The notes: a model not told the origin generated them from the letters alone. Positions 18,450 to 27,946 are shown, numbered from the stretch's first letter. The stretch is 64,000 nt of DNA from Alicycliphilus denitrificans_A (GCF_044792555.1 NZ_CP126238.1:3100001-3164000); one strand, 5' to 3'. A program made the numbers and translations.

Positions 18450-21071
18450 ATGTTTGCTTTTGGCCAGCGTTTTTCGTTTTTCTGGGCCGTCCTGCTTCTC
18501 GTTGTTTCCCTGGCGGCCCAGCGCGCCCACGCAGGTGCCTATGAGGCGGAATTGCCGGCCAACCTGGCCACCACGCCCGACATGTGCTCGCTGCTGCCCT
18601 GCGGCGAGGTGTTTCCCGGCGCCAAGCATTTTTCCGAACGCAAGGGCCAGCCCCCCTACGCCGAGGCCTACGACGGCGACGGCGCCAACAAGAAGCTGCT
18701 GGGCTATGTGATGCTGTCCACCGACATCACGGACACGCCGGCCTACTCAGGCAAGCCCGTGGTGACGCTGATCGGCATGGACAAGAACGGCCACTTCGTT
18801 GGCATCAAGGTTCTCAAGCATTCCGAGCCCATCCTGCTGCTGGGCATTCCCGAGTCCGCTCTCGTCAATTTCAACAACCAATACCTGGGCAAGTCGGTCA
18901 CCGACATCATCGAGGTCGGCCCATCGCGGCCCGATGAGAACGTCATCGGCGTGGATGCCATCTCGGGCGCCACCGTCACCGTCGTCGCGCAAAACCAGGT
19001 TGTCATGGCCTCGGGTGCGGCCGTGGCACGCCAGACCGGCATCATCGCCCCCACGGTGCGCGAGCCAGCGCGCTTTGCCGCCAGCGGCCAAACCTATGAC
19101 TGGGCGCAGCTCGTGAAAATGGGCGTGGTGCAGCCATTGCTCGTCAAGCCCGAACAGGTAGGCCTGCCGCGCGGCCCCGAGCCATTCATCGAGCTGTGGT
19201 ACGGCGACCTGAACCACCCCGACGTGGGCACCAGCCTGCTGGGCAAATACAACTACGAGCGCCTGCACTCCAGCCTGAAGGAAGGCGAGAGCGCGCTCTT
19301 CGTGATCCGCTCCGCCGGCCAGGAATCCTTCAAGGGATCGGGCTTCGTGCGCGGCGGCATTTTTGACCGCGTGCAGGTCAAGCAGGGCGCGGATTCCTTC
19401 ACCTTCCGCGACCTTGATTCGATGAACCTCTACGGCCTGGAGGCAGCGGGCGCACCGCGCTACACCGAATCGGCGATCTTCATCATCCGCTCGCATTCCT
19501 TCTCGGCCGCCTACCCCTGGAAGTTCGCCTTCCTGGGCAACCGCGTCGATCGCGCCACGGGCCAGCGCAGCTTTGCCGTGTTCGAGTCCAAGTACTGGCT
19601 GCCCGCCGCGCTGCTCGAAGGCGGCCGCCCCAAGGTCGAGGAGCCCGCAGCTCCCTGGGTGCGCATCTGGAAATCCCAGGCCCTGCCCATCAGCCTGTTC
19701 GCCCTGCTGCTGGTGGCCGTGACCGTGGTCTACGCCTTCCGTGAAAAGCTCACGCGCCTGTCCACGCACAAGAACAAGTGGCCGGTCAACGCCTTCAAGT
19801 ACAGCTTCTGGGCCATCAGCATCTTCTGGATCGGCTTTGGCTACATGGCCCAGCCCTCGATCACCCAGGTGCTGACCTGGTTCCATTCGCTGCTGTTCCA
19901 GTGGACCTGGTCGCTGTTCCTGTCCGATCCGTTCATCTTCCTGTTCTGGATCTTCATCATCGTCACGGTGTTCCTGTTTGGCCGCGGCCTGTTCTGCGGC
20001 TGGATGTGCCCGTTCGGCTCGCTGCAGGAAGGCATCTACAAGATCGCCAGGGCCATAGGCCTCAAGCGCTTTCAAACGGCATTGCCACAGAAATGGCACG
20101 ACCGCCTGAAGTGGCTCAAGTACGCGGTCTTCTTCTTCCTGCTCGCCGTGTCCATGTTCTCCATGGGCCTGGCCGAAAAGCTGGCCGAGGTCGAGCCCTT
20201 CAAGACCACCTTCCTGGTCGGCGTGATGAACCGTGCCTGGCCCTACGGCCTGTTCGTGGCCGCCATCCTGGGCGTGTCCATCTTCATCGAGCGGCCGTAC
20301 TGCAAGTACATCTGCCCGCTGGGGGCGTCGCTGGCCATGCCCAGCACCTTCCGTTGGTTTGGCCTCAAACGCAAGCAGGACTGCAACAGCTGCAAGGCCT
20401 GCGCCGTGGGCTGTGGCGCCCAGGCCATCGATGTCAATGGCCGCATCGACCACCGCGAGTGCCTGCACTGCCTCGATTGCATGATCCTGTACACCGACAC
20501 CAAGGGCTGCCCGCCCCTGGCCATGGAGCGCAAGCGCCGCGAGAAGGACGGCCTGGAGATCACGCCCATCGGCAAGAACGGCTACTTCATCCCCATCCAC
20601 CCGGCCAAGGTGGAAGACCAGATTGCGCTCAAGGCCAAGAATGGCGTCGATCCGCGCATGCCCACCGACCGCACCCTGCCCGCGCACAAGGAGGATGTGG
20701 GCCTGATCGAATGGCTGTGGCTGGAACTGCGCGACCACCTGTGGCCCTGGAGCCGCGAGGGCTGGCGCAGCCAGAGGACGCTGCAGATCGCCGGCCTGGC
20801 GTTGGCCGTGGCGGCCACCATCGCCTGGGTGCAGGCGGCCCTTGGACACCTGTCCTCGGGCGCTATCATCGGCTGGTGGTTCGGCTGGAGCGTGTACGAG
20901 GTGTTGATCCGCCTGTCCGGTCGCCGTTATGTGAAGGATGGCCCGTGGTGGCGTGACCAGTACCGCGTTGCTGGTGTGATGGACATGATGAGTTACGTAG
21001 GATTCAAAAACCTGATGATTGGCGCTGCGCTGTTCCTGGTGCTCAAGACCATGGGCTGGCTCATCGCATGA
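18450..21071 (+). CDS. nosR: NosR, membrane flavo-iron-sulphur protein of N2O respiration
   Basis: Needed for nosZ expression and electron supply to NosZ. The 873-residue protein has a signal segment, a periplasmic FMN-binding domain with the flavinylation motif DAISGATVT near residue 170, several membrane helices from about residue 410, two cytoplasmic motifs CGWMCPFG and CKYICPLG, and a ferredoxin domain CNSCKACAVGCG ... CLHCLDC. After this comes a further stretch with two or three hydrophobic segments (LQIAGLALAVAATIAWV, then IIGWWFGWSVYEVLI), making it longer than the ~725-residue Pseudomonas NosR. AGGA precedes the start. Its end overlaps nosD by four bases. Confidence 0.96.
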   Translation: MFAFGQRFSFFWAVLLLVVSLAAQRAHAGAYEAELPANLATTPDMCSLLPCGEVFPGAKHFSERKGQPPYAEAYDGDGANKKLLGYVMLSTDITDTPAYSGKPVVTLIGMDKNGHFVGIKVLKHSEPILLLGIPESALVNFNNQYLGKSVTDIIEVGPSRPDENVIGVDAISGATVTVVAQNQVVMASGAAVARQTGIIAPTVREPARFAASGQTYDWAQLVKMGVVQPLLVKPEQVGLPRGPEPFIELWYGDLNHPDVGTSLLGKYNYERLHSSLKEGESALFVIRSAGQESFKGSGFVRGGIFDRVQVKQGADSFTFRDLDSMNLYGLEAAGAPRYTESAIFIIRSHSFSAAYPWKFAFLGNRVDRATGQRSFAVFESKYWLPAALLEGGRPKVEEPAAPWVRIWKSQALPISLFALLLVAVTVVYAFREKLTRLSTHKNKWPVNAFKYSFWAISIFWIGFGYMAQPSITQVLTWFHSLLFQWTWSLFLSDPFIFLFWIFIIVTVFLFGRGLFCGWMCPFGSLQEGIYKIARAIGLKRFQTALPQKWHDRLKWLKYAVFFFLLAVSMFSMGLAEKLAEVEPFKTTFLVGVMNRAWPYGLFVAAILGVSIFIERPYCKYICPLGASLAMPSTFRWFGLKRKQDCNSCKACAVGCGAQAIDVNGRIDHRECLHCLDCMILYTDTKGCPPLAMERKRREKDGLEITPIGKNGYFIPIHPAKVEDQIALKAKNGVDPRMPTDRTLPAHKEDVGLIEWLWLELRDHLWPWSREGWRSQRTLQIAGLALAVAATIAWVQAALGHLSSGAIIGWWFGWSVYEVLIRLSGRRYVKDGPWWRDQYRVAGVMDMMSYVGFKNLMIGAALFLVLKTMGWLIA

Positions 21072-22336
21072 CGTCCCTGCCCCACTTAAGTGCGGCCCTG
21101 GCGCTGGTCATCGCCGGGGCCTGCCAGGCGGCCACCATCACGGTGCGCCCCGGTGACGATCTGGCGGCCGCCGTCGGCAAAGCCCAGCCAGGCGACGTGA
21201 TCGAGGTGGCGCGCGGCCAGTACCGCGCCAACCTCCTGATCGACAAGCCACTCACGCTGCGTGGGCTGGATCGCCCCACCCTCTCGGGCGGCAACCAGGG
21301 CGACACGATCCGCGTCACAGCGCCCAACGTCGTCATCGAAGGCCTGATCGTGCGCGACTCGGGCGACAGCCTGAAAGACCAGAACGCCGGCATCTACCTC
21401 TATCCCGGCGCGCACCGCGCCATCGTGCGCCGCTGCGACCTGACCTATAACCTGTTCGGCCTGTGGATAGAAAAGGCCAACGACGTGCTCATAGAGCACA
21501 ACACCATCACCGGCAAGCGCGAGTACGCCTCGCCCCAGCGTGGCAACGGCGTGCAGCTGTACAACACCAAGGGCGCGAAGATCCTGAACAACAACATCAG
21601 CTTCGTGCGCGATGCGCTGTACGTGGACGTCTCGCACAACGCGCTGTTCAAGGGCAATCAGTTGCACCACAGCCGCTATGGCACGCACTACATGAACTCC
21701 TACCACAACCTGTGGGAGGACAACGATACGTTCTACAACCGTGGTGGCCTGGCACTGATGGAAGTGCGCCACCAGGAGGTGCGCAACAACCGCGCCTGGG
21801 GCAATTCCGATCACGGCATCATGCTGCGCACCCTGCAGGACTCGGTCATCTCGGGCAACGTCGTCGCCGGCAACAACCGGGGCTTCTTCATCTACGACGT
21901 GGAGTACATCCAGCTCAACGACAACCTGATCGTGGACAACACCGTGGGCGTACACCTGTCGGCGGGCTCGAAGAACAACGAGGTCGAGGGCAACGACATC
22001 ATCGCCAACCGCGAGCAGGTGCGCTACGTGGGTGCACGCGACGAGCGCTGGGGCCAGAAGCGTGGCAACTACTGGAGCAACTACCTGGGCTGGGACCGCG
22101 ACAATGACGGCAAGGGCGACGTGCAGTACGAGGCCAACGACATGGTGGACCGCCTGACCTGGCGCCACCCGAGCATCAAACTGCTGCTGGCCAGCCCCGC
22201 CGTGCAGGCACTGCGCCTGGTGGGCCAGCAGTTTCCCGTTTTGCGTGTGCCCTCGGTGGTCGATCCCCACCCGCGCATGCGCCCTCATCATCAAGATTGG
22301 AGTCAGTGGCGTGGCAAGCATTTCCCCGGCCAGTAA
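21068..22336 (+). CDS. nosD: NosD, periplasmic right-handed beta-helix copper-maturation protein
   Basis: Supplies NosZ maturation together with NosF and NosY. A signal peptide (about residues 1-20) precedes a parallel beta-helix built of repeated N-x-I-x-x-N rungs (VLIEHNTITG, KILNNNISFV, SVISGNVVAGNN, IQLNDNLIVDN), typical of the carbohydrate-binding/sugar-hydrolase-like CASH family. The 422-residue length agrees with known NosD. Its start overlaps the nosR stop (ATGA) and its end overlaps nosF by 26 bp, so translation of the three genes is coupled. Confidence 0.96.
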   Translation: MTSLPHLSAALALVIAGACQAATITVRPGDDLAAAVGKAQPGDVIEVARGQYRANLLIDKPLTLRGLDRPTLSGGNQGDTIRVTAPNVVIEGLIVRDSGDSLKDQNAGIYLYPGAHRAIVRRCDLTYNLFGLWIEKANDVLIEHNTITGKREYASPQRGNGVQLYNTKGAKILNNNISFVRDALYVDVSHNALFKGNQLHHSRYGTHYMNSYHNLWEDNDTFYNRGGLALMEVRHQEVRNNRAWGNSDHGIMLRTLQDSVISGNVVAGNNRGFFIYDVEYIQLNDNLIVDNTVGVHLSAGSKNNEVEGNDIIANREQVRYVGARDERWGQKRGNYWSNYLGWDRDNDGKGDVQYEANDMVDRLTWRHPSIKLLLASPAVQALRLVGQQFPVLRVPSVVDPHPRMRPHHQDWSQWRGKHFPGQ

Positions 22337-23246
22337 GCCGGGCACGGCGATTTCCCTGCGCGGTGTGCGCAAGCACTTCGGTGCCCTGCATGCCGTCGAT
22401 GGCGTGGATCTGGACATCCCCCAGGGCGAGATTTTTGGCCTGATCGGCCACAACGGCGCGGGCAAGAGCACGCTCTTCAAGATGATGCTGGGCCTGCTGA
22501 CCCCTACCAGCGGCAGCATCCTGGTGGCTGGCACCCCCGTGGGCGGGCGCAACTTTCGCGCCGCGCGCCGCCAGCTCGGCTACCTGCCCGAAAACGTGGT
22601 GCTCTACGACAACCTGGACGGCCTGGAGACGCTGCACTTTTTTGCGCGCCTGAAGGGCTCCCCGCTGGCCGAATGCTCCGCCATGCTGGACAAGGTGGGC
22701 CTGGCACATGCCGGCAAGCGCCCGGTGCGCGAGTACTCCAAAGGGATGCGCCAGCGCCTGGGTTTTGCGCAGGCGCTGCTGGGCAGGCCGCGCGTGCTGT
22801 TCCTGGACGAGCCGACCAACGGCCTGGACCCCCAGGCGATTCGCGACTTCTACACCACGCTGCGCGACCTGCAACAGCAAGGCGTGACGATCATCATCAC
22901 CTCGCATATCCTGGCCGAGCTGCAGGAACGGGTCGATCGCCTGGCGATACTCGTGTCCGGCAAGGTCGAGGCCCTGGGCAGCGTGCATGAGCTGCGCGAG
23001 CACACCGGCCTGCCCCTGGTGGTGGAGATCGACCTGGCCCCCGAGGACTGCCACGAGGCGCTGCATGCGCTGCATGTGGCCACGGGGGTGAAGCCCTCGC
23101 AAACCGCGAGCGGACTGCAGCTGCAATGCCCGCGCGAGCGCAAGATGGCCGTATTCGCAGCCCTCGCCCCCCTGGGCACGCGCGTGCAAGACCTGCGCCT
23201 GCACGAGCCCTCGCTCGAAGACATGTTCTTCGGCATTTCCGCTTAA
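22311..23246 (+). CDS. nosF: NosF, ABC-type ATPase of the NosDFY complex
   Basis: Energises NosY and NosD in CuZ-site assembly. The 311-residue protein has Walker A GHNGAGKST near residue 43, the Q-loop region LGYLPENVVLYDNL, a modified signature YSKGMRQRLGFAQALLG, Walker B VLFLDEPTNGLD and the switch His ITSHILAEL, followed by a C-terminal regulatory region. A GTG start at 22311 is chosen because GGAG lies about 10 bases upstream and the length then agrees with known NosF. An ATG start in the same frame further upstream has no such site. It sits inside the nosRDFYL unit. Confidence 0.94.
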   Translation: MASISPASKPGTAISLRGVRKHFGALHAVDGVDLDIPQGEIFGLIGHNGAGKSTLFKMMLGLLTPTSGSILVAGTPVGGRNFRAARRQLGYLPENVVLYDNLDGLETLHFFARLKGSPLAECSAMLDKVGLAHAGKRPVREYSKGMRQRLGFAQALLGRPRVLFLDEPTNGLDPQAIRDFYTTLRDLQQQGVTIIITSHILAELQERVDRLAILVSGKVEALGSVHELREHTGLPLVVEIDLAPEDCHEALHALHVATGVKPSQTASGLQLQCPRERKMAVFAALAPLGTRVQDLRLHEPSLEDMFFGISA

Positions 23247-23271
23247 AGCCCGCTCTCGGGCACTGCTATCC

Positions 23272-24087
23272 ATGGAACTGACCCCCATCTTCACCGTCGC
23301 GGCCAAGGAATTCCGCGACCGCATGCGCAACCGCTGGGTGCTGGCCGTGGCGCTGGTCTTCACCATCTTCTCGCTCGTCATCGCCTACTTCGGCGGCGCC
23401 CAGCAAGGCCAGGTGGGCTTTCGCTCCATCGAATTCACCATCGCCAGCCTGGTGAGCCTGGTGATCTACCTGATCCCGCTGATTGCCCTGCTGCTGGGCT
23501 TTGACGCCATCGTCGGCGAGCGCGAGCGCGGCTCGCTCGACCTGCTGCTGGCCTTGCCGATCACACGCCTGGAACTGCTGCTGGGCAAGTACCTGGGTCT
23601 GGCGCTGGCGCTTACGCTGTCCACCGTGGCCGGCTTTGGCCTGGTGGCGGTGCTGCTCTACAAGCACATGAACGCCAACGCGCTGTTCCACTACGGCGGC
23701 TTCATGTTCAGCTCGGTGCTGCTGGGCCTGGCCTTTTTGAGCCTGGCGGTGCTGATCTCGGTGCTGGCGCGCGAGCGCACGCGCGCCTCGGGCCTGGCCA
23801 TTGCCACCTGGTTCTTCTTCGTGCTGGTGTTTGACCTGCTGCTGCTGGGCCTCTTGGTGACCACCGGCGGGCAGTTTGCGGGCGACAGCTTCGCCTGGCT
23901 GCTGCTGGCCAACCCCGCGGATGTATTCCGCATCCTCAATGTGTTCTCGCTCGAAGACGTGCGCACCCTCTACGGCCTGGCCAGCGTCGTGCCACAGTCG
24001 CTGGGCAATCCCCTCACCATGGGCGGCGTCATGGCCATCTGGATCGTGGTACCACTCGCCCTAGCCAACTGGAGATTCAAGCCATGA
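23272..24087 (+). CDS. nosY: NosY, membrane permease of the NosDFY complex
   Basis: An ABC-2-type permease of 271 residues with six hydrophobic segments (for example VLAVALVFTIFSLVIAYF, LVIYLIPLIALLLGF, LLFLSLAVLI-like stretches and IWIVVPLALANW). The cytoplasmic DAIVGERERGSLDLLLALPI is the coupling-helix region typical of ABC-2 proteins. It pairs with NosF. The gene starts 25 bp after nosF and overlaps nosL by four bases (ATGA). Confidence 0.95.
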   Translation: MELTPIFTVAAKEFRDRMRNRWVLAVALVFTIFSLVIAYFGGAQQGQVGFRSIEFTIASLVSLVIYLIPLIALLLGFDAIVGERERGSLDLLLALPITRLELLLGKYLGLALALTLSTVAGFGLVAVLLYKHMNANALFHYGGFMFSSVLLGLAFLSLAVLISVLARERTRASGLAIATWFFFVLVFDLLLLGLLVTTGGQFAGDSFAWLLLANPADVFRILNVFSLEDVRTLYGLASVVPQSLGNPLTMGGVMAIWIVVPLALANWRFKP

Positions 24088-24632
24088 CCTGCTCCTGCAT
24101 CACCCGCCGCCGCGCCCTGGGGCTCGCCACGCTCGCCGCACTGTCCACCGCCGGCCTGCTGGCCGGCTGCGGCGACAAGGCGGCCGAGCAAGCCTCGCTC
24201 GCCCCTGTGGAAATCGACCGCAGCACCTCCTGCGAACTCGACGGCATGCTGCTCGCCGACTACCCCGGCCCCAAGGCGCAGATCCACTATGCGGGCCAGG
24301 ACAAACCCTCCTTCTTCTGCGACACGGTGGAACTGTTCAACACCCTGTTGGCCGCAGAACAGGTGCGGCCCCTGCGCGCCGTGTACGTGCAGGACATGGG
24401 CCAGACCAGTTGGGACGAGCCCAAGGGCCACTGGATAGACGCCAAGACGGCCGTCTATGTGCTCGGCAGCAAGCGCCACGGCTCCATGGGCCCGACGATT
24501 GCCAGCTTTGCCCAGGAGGCGGACGCCACCAAGTTCGCCGCCGAATACGGCGGCAAGGTGCTGCGCTTTGGTGACATCAAGCTGGACATGGTGGACCTGA
24601 GCGGCGGCGCGCTGCACGACACGCGCATGTAG
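24084..24632 (+). CDS. nosL: NosL, copper-binding lipoprotein
   Basis: An outer-membrane-anchored copper chaperone that delivers Cu(I) for CuZ-site assembly. The 182-residue precursor has ITRRRALGLATLAALSTAGLLAGC, a lipobox after a basic and Arg-rich start. STSCELDGMLLADYPGPKAQ holds the conserved Cys and Met used for copper, and PSFFCDTVELFNTLL carries the second conserved Cys. The last gene of the standard nosRDFYL order, it overlaps nosY and is followed after 16 bp by a second NosL-family gene. Confidence 0.94.
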   Translation: MTCSCITRRRALGLATLAALSTAGLLAGCGDKAAEQASLAPVEIDRSTSCELDGMLLADYPGPKAQIHYAGQDKPSFFCDTVELFNTLLAAEQVRPLRAVYVQDMGQTSWDEPKGHWIDAKTAVYVLGSKRHGSMGPTIASFAQEADATKFAAEYGGKVLRFGDIKLDMVDLSGGALHDTRM

Positions 24633-24648
24633 CCACCGCCCTCGCGCC

Positions 24649-25326
24649 ATGTACTTGCCCACAACCACTCCTCTTGCCTCGCCGCCGCGGCAGCGCCGCA
24701 GGCGCATGCTGGCCCTGGGCATGCTGGCGGGGCTGGGGGCACTGGCCGCCAGCAGCCCATGGAGCATCCCGGCCCTGCGCGCGGCGCTGTCGTCGCAGAC
24801 GGCACCGGCGCCGGAATCCGACGTGTGCATCGTCGCCCCGCCCACCCCCTATGACCCGGCCACAGGCCTGGCGCCGACGGCGGCGCGCGCCATACCCGCC
24901 GATGCGCGCTGCCCCGTCTGCGGCATGTTCCCCACGCGCTCGCCGCAATGGGCGGCGCAGATCATCTTCACCAATGGCGACGCACAGTTCTTCGACTCGC
25001 CGCTGTCGCTGTTCATGTACCTGCAGGACGTGGCCCGCTACAGTCCCGGGCGCAGCGCCGGGCAGATCGCGGCCCATTACGTGACCGACGCCACGGCGCC
25101 CAAGGCGGACACGGGCGCGCAGTGGATCGACGCCCTGTCCGCCTACTATGTGCACGGCTCCTCGGCCAAGGGGCCGATGCGCGCAGGCAACCTACCGGCC
25201 TTTGCCACGCGCGAAGCCGCCCAGGCCTTCGCCGCACAGCGCGGTGGCACGGTGCTGGCCTTTGGCGCTGTCGATGCGGATCTGATCGCGCAGCTGGCGG
25301 GCCAAGGCGGACACAGCCACCACTAA
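24649..25326 (+). CDS. Second NosL-family protein
   Basis: A 225-residue protein with a basic N-terminus (RQRRRRMLALGMLAGLGALAASS), probably a signal or membrane anchor. The motif RCPVCGMFPTRSPQWAAQI and the pairing FTNGDAQFFDSPLSLFMYL place it in the NosL/MerB-like domain family, and it differs from the neighbouring NosL by keeping the full C-P-V-C-G-M form and by lacking a lipobox. The tail ends GGHSHH, which may bind metal. It lies 16 bp after nosL and closes the nos unit, so a copper role in NosZ assembly is likely but not proven. A repeat/terminator follows at once. Confidence 0.85.
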   Translation: MYLPTTTPLASPPRQRRRRMLALGMLAGLGALAASSPWSIPALRAALSSQTAPAPESDVCIVAPPTPYDPATGLAPTAARAIPADARCPVCGMFPTRSPQWAAQIIFTNGDAQFFDSPLSLFMYLQDVARYSPGRSAGQIAAHYVTDATAPKADTGAQWIDALSAYYVHGSSAKGPMRAGNLPAFATREAAQAFAAQRGGTVLAFGAVDADLIAQLAGQGGHSHH

Positions 25327-25375
25327 AAACAATAGCTGTTAACGCTTGCCAGCCAAGCTTTAACAGCTATTTTTG
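25325..25375 (+). repeat. Dispersed palindromic repeat, copy 4; terminator of the nos operon
   Basis: AATAGCTGTTAACGCTTG-CCAGC-CAAGCTTTAACAGCTATT forms a long near-perfect hairpin with A-rich and T-rich flanks. It starts on the last gene's stop codon and lies between convergent genes. Confidence 0.85.
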
Positions 25376-25400
25376 CGATAACTACTGCACCCGTGCGGGC

Positions 25401-26846
25401 TTACTGGGTAGCCGGCTCCGCAGTGGGCGCAGGCGCCTTGAACAGCGCCGCCAGCTTGCGCTTGGGCTTGATGTTGGCCGAAATACTGCCGCGCACCGGT
25501 GTGGCCTTGGGCGCCACCTCCCAACTGGGGGCAACGCTGTCGGAGGCACTGGCCTCGTAGGGCTTGTCGAAGAACGGGTCTCGCGCCACGGCCGACACCG
25601 GACGATAGGCGCTGCGCTCGCGGCCGGCGCGCGGTGCCGGGGCATCCTCGGCCGGTTCGCGCCAGGCGCGGCGGCCGTCGTTGATGCGCCCGCGCGGACG
25701 GTCTTCGTCGTATTCGAGCGCCTCGATCTCGATCTTCTTCTTCAGCAGCTTCTCGATATCGGCCACCAGGCGCGCATCACTGCTGGACACCAGCGTGACC
25801 GCCAGGCCCGAGGCACCCGCACGGCCGGTGCGGCCGATGCGGTGCACATAGTCTTCGGCATTGAAAGGCACGTCGTAGTTGAACACCGCCGGCACATCCT
25901 TGATGTCCAGGCCACGTGCGGCCACGTCGGTGCACACCAGCAGATCCACGGCCCCCTGTTTGAAGGCGTCAAGGGCCTTCAGGCGCTCGTCCTGGCTCTT
26001 GTCGCCGTGCAGCGCAGTGGTCTTCAGGCCGTCGCGCTCCAGGCTGCGGGCCAGGCGCGCGCAGCCAAGCTTGCTGTTGACGAAGATGAAGGCCTGCTTG
26101 ATGCCCCGGGACTTGAGCACCTGGTGGATGGCGTGGCGCTTGCCGTCGTCGTTGGCGCCGTAGAAGTGCTGCTCCACCGTGGAGGCGGTCTCGTTGGGCC
26201 GAGCCACCTCGATGGTGACGGGATCCTGCAGGTAGCTGCCGGCCAGGCGCTTGATCTCGGGCGAGAAGGTGGCGGAGAACAGCAGCGTGGTGCGCTGTTT
26301 CGGCAGGTAACTCAGGATGCGCTGCAGGTCCGGCAGGAAGCCGATATCCAGCATGCGGTCGGCCTCGTCGAGCACCACGTACTCGACCTGGTTCAGCACC
26401 GCGTTCTTGGCCTCGATATGGTCCAGCAGGCGCCCCGGCGTGGCCACCAGCACCTCGACGCCCTTTTTCAGTTCCAGCGTCTGCGGCTTCATGTCCATGC
26501 CGCCGAAGACCACCGTGCTGCGCAGCTTGGTGTACTTGGCGTACAGGGCGATCTGCTGCGCCACCTGGTCGGCGAGTTCGCGCGTGGGCAGCAGCACCAG
26601 GGCGCGCACCGGGTGGCGCGCGGGCGAAGCCGAGCTGTTCTCATGCTTGAGCAGGCGCTCAAGCAGCGGCAGCGAAAACGCCGCCGTCTTTCCGGTGCCG
26701 GTCTGCGCCGCGCCCATCACGTCCTTGCCAGTCAGCACCACAGGGATCGCCTGCGCCTGGATCGGCGTCATGTTCTCGTAGCCCATGTCGGCTACGGCGC
26801 GCTTGAGCGGTTCGGCAAGCGCAAGAGTGGAGTAGGGTTGTGTCAT
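25401..26846 (-). CDS. rhlE: DEAD-box ATP-dependent RNA helicase (RhlE type)
   Basis: A 481-residue RNA helicase for RNA remodelling, ribosome assembly or decay. All DEAD-box motifs are in order: Q motif MTPIQAQAIPV, AQTGTGKT, PTRELADQ, TPGRLLDH, DEADRMLD, SATF, then the second domain with VCTDVAARGLDI and HRIGRTGRAG. The C-terminal 110 residues are charged and disordered (RPRGRINDGRRAWRE, IKPKRKLAALF), as in RhlE proteins that bind RNA through basic tails. The start at 26846 (MTQPYSTLA) is chosen by similarity; extra upstream codons have no family counterpart. Monocistronic, convergent with the nos operon. Confidence 0.93.
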   Translation of the reverse strand: MTQPYSTLALAEPLKRAVADMGYENMTPIQAQAIPVVLTGKDVMGAAQTGTGKTAAFSLPLLERLLKHENSSASPARHPVRALVLLPTRELADQVAQQIALYAKYTKLRSTVVFGGMDMKPQTLELKKGVEVLVATPGRLLDHIEAKNAVLNQVEYVVLDEADRMLDIGFLPDLQRILSYLPKQRTTLLFSATFSPEIKRLAGSYLQDPVTIEVARPNETASTVEQHFYGANDDGKRHAIHQVLKSRGIKQAFIFVNSKLGCARLARSLERDGLKTTALHGDKSQDERLKALDAFKQGAVDLLVCTDVAARGLDIKDVPAVFNYDVPFNAEDYVHRIGRTGRAGASGLAVTLVSSSDARLVADIEKLLKKKIEIEALEYDEDRPRGRINDGRRAWREPAEDAPAPRAGRERSAYRPVSAVARDPFFDKPYEASASDSVAPSWEVAPKATPVRGSISANIKPKRKLAALFKAPAPTAEPATQ

Positions 26847-26926
26847 CAAGCCGCTATTGTCGCACTGCAGCAGACACAGGGCCAAGGCAGGCCCTGCCGG
26901 CATGCATGGGGTACGCCGCAAAAAAA

Positions 26927-27793
26927 CTACAACGCCTGGGCCCTGAAGGTGTCGCAGGCCTGCACGCTGCCGCTCTTCATGCCTTGGGTGAACCAGCGTA
27001 TGCGCTGCGCGCTGGAGCCATGGGTGAAGGCATCGGGCCGCACGCTGCCGGTCTGCCGGCGCTGCAGCGTGTCGTCGCCGATCTGCTCGGCGGCATTCAC
27101 CGCCGACTCGATGTCGCCCTGGTCCAGCCAGTTCTTGGCCTGCTGCGAGTGGTGGGTCCAGACGCCGGCATAACAGTCAGCCTGCAGCTCCAGCCGCACC
27201 GACAGGGCATTCTGCTCGCGCTGGCTGACGCGCCCGCGCATGCCATCAACCTTGGCCGTGGCGCCCAGCAGGGTCTGCACATGGTGGCCCACCTCATGGG
27301 CGATGACGTAGGCGCGTGCGAATTCGCCGGGCGCACCGAGCTGATGGCTCATGGTGTCGAAGAAGTCCATGTCCAGGTACACCTTCTGGTCGCCCGGGCA
27401 GTAGAACGGCCCCATGGCGCTTTGCCCCGTGCCGCAGGCCGTGGGCGTGGCGCCGCGGTAGAGCACCAGCTTCGGGTCGCGGTACTGCGCCCCGCCCTGG
27501 CGGAAGATCTGCGCCCAGACATCCTCGGTCGAGGCCAGCACGGTGGAGACGAAGACGGCCTGGCGGTCGCTGCCCGGTGGCCGCTGCCCCGGCGCCTGCT
27601 GCACCTGGGGCGCGCCGCCCCCCGACAGCAGGCCTATGGTGGTGAGCGGGTTGATGCCGAACACGCCCCAGCCGATCAGCGCCAGCACCACGGTGCCGAT
27701 GCCGATGGAGCGCCCGCCGACGAAGCCGCCCCGGCCACCACCGTCACGGCGGTCTTCCACATTGTCCGACTCGCGGTTGCCTTCCCACCTCAT
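26927..27793 (-). CDS. Neutral zinc metallopeptidase, YpfJ family
   Basis: A 288-residue membrane-anchored protein. A Gly/Arg-rich N-terminus (NRESDNVEDRRDGGGRGG) is followed by one membrane segment (IGIGTVVLALIGWGVFGI) and a putative peptidase domain with HEVGHHVQ near residue 167 and the third metal ligand region LELQADCYAGVW near 205. CGTGQSAMGPFYCPGDQKVYLD is the family signature. The active site should face the periplasm. The physiological substrate is not known for this family. It precedes the rhlE gene on the same strand with an 80 bp gap. Confidence 0.9.
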   Translation of the reverse strand: MRWEGNRESDNVEDRRDGGGRGGFVGGRSIGIGTVVLALIGWGVFGINPLTTIGLLSGGGAPQVQQAPGQRPPGSDRQAVFVSTVLASTEDVWAQIFRQGGAQYRDPKLVLYRGATPTACGTGQSAMGPFYCPGDQKVYLDMDFFDTMSHQLGAPGEFARAYVIAHEVGHHVQTLLGATAKVDGMRGRVSQREQNALSVRLELQADCYAGVWTHHSQQAKNWLDQGDIESAVNAAEQIGDDTLQRRQTGSVRPDAFTHGSSAQRIRWFTQGMKSGSVQACDTFRAQAL

Positions 27794-27946
27794 GGCCTAT
27801 TCCTCCAGTGCGCGCCACGCGCCAGCGACGCATGTTACGCCCGCCTTCGGCGTGCATGAGGCGTGCGCGCGCACGGCTGGAACCTTTGGATGCAAGCTTC
27901 GACAAGTTTCACATTTACGTTACGGTGCGGGGCCGCGGTGCACGAA

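Noticed and set aside
24084..25326. The two NosL-family genes as one gene split by a frameshift
   Set aside because: Each has its own start, its own signal or anchor segment and its own complete Cys/Met motif; they are paralogues.
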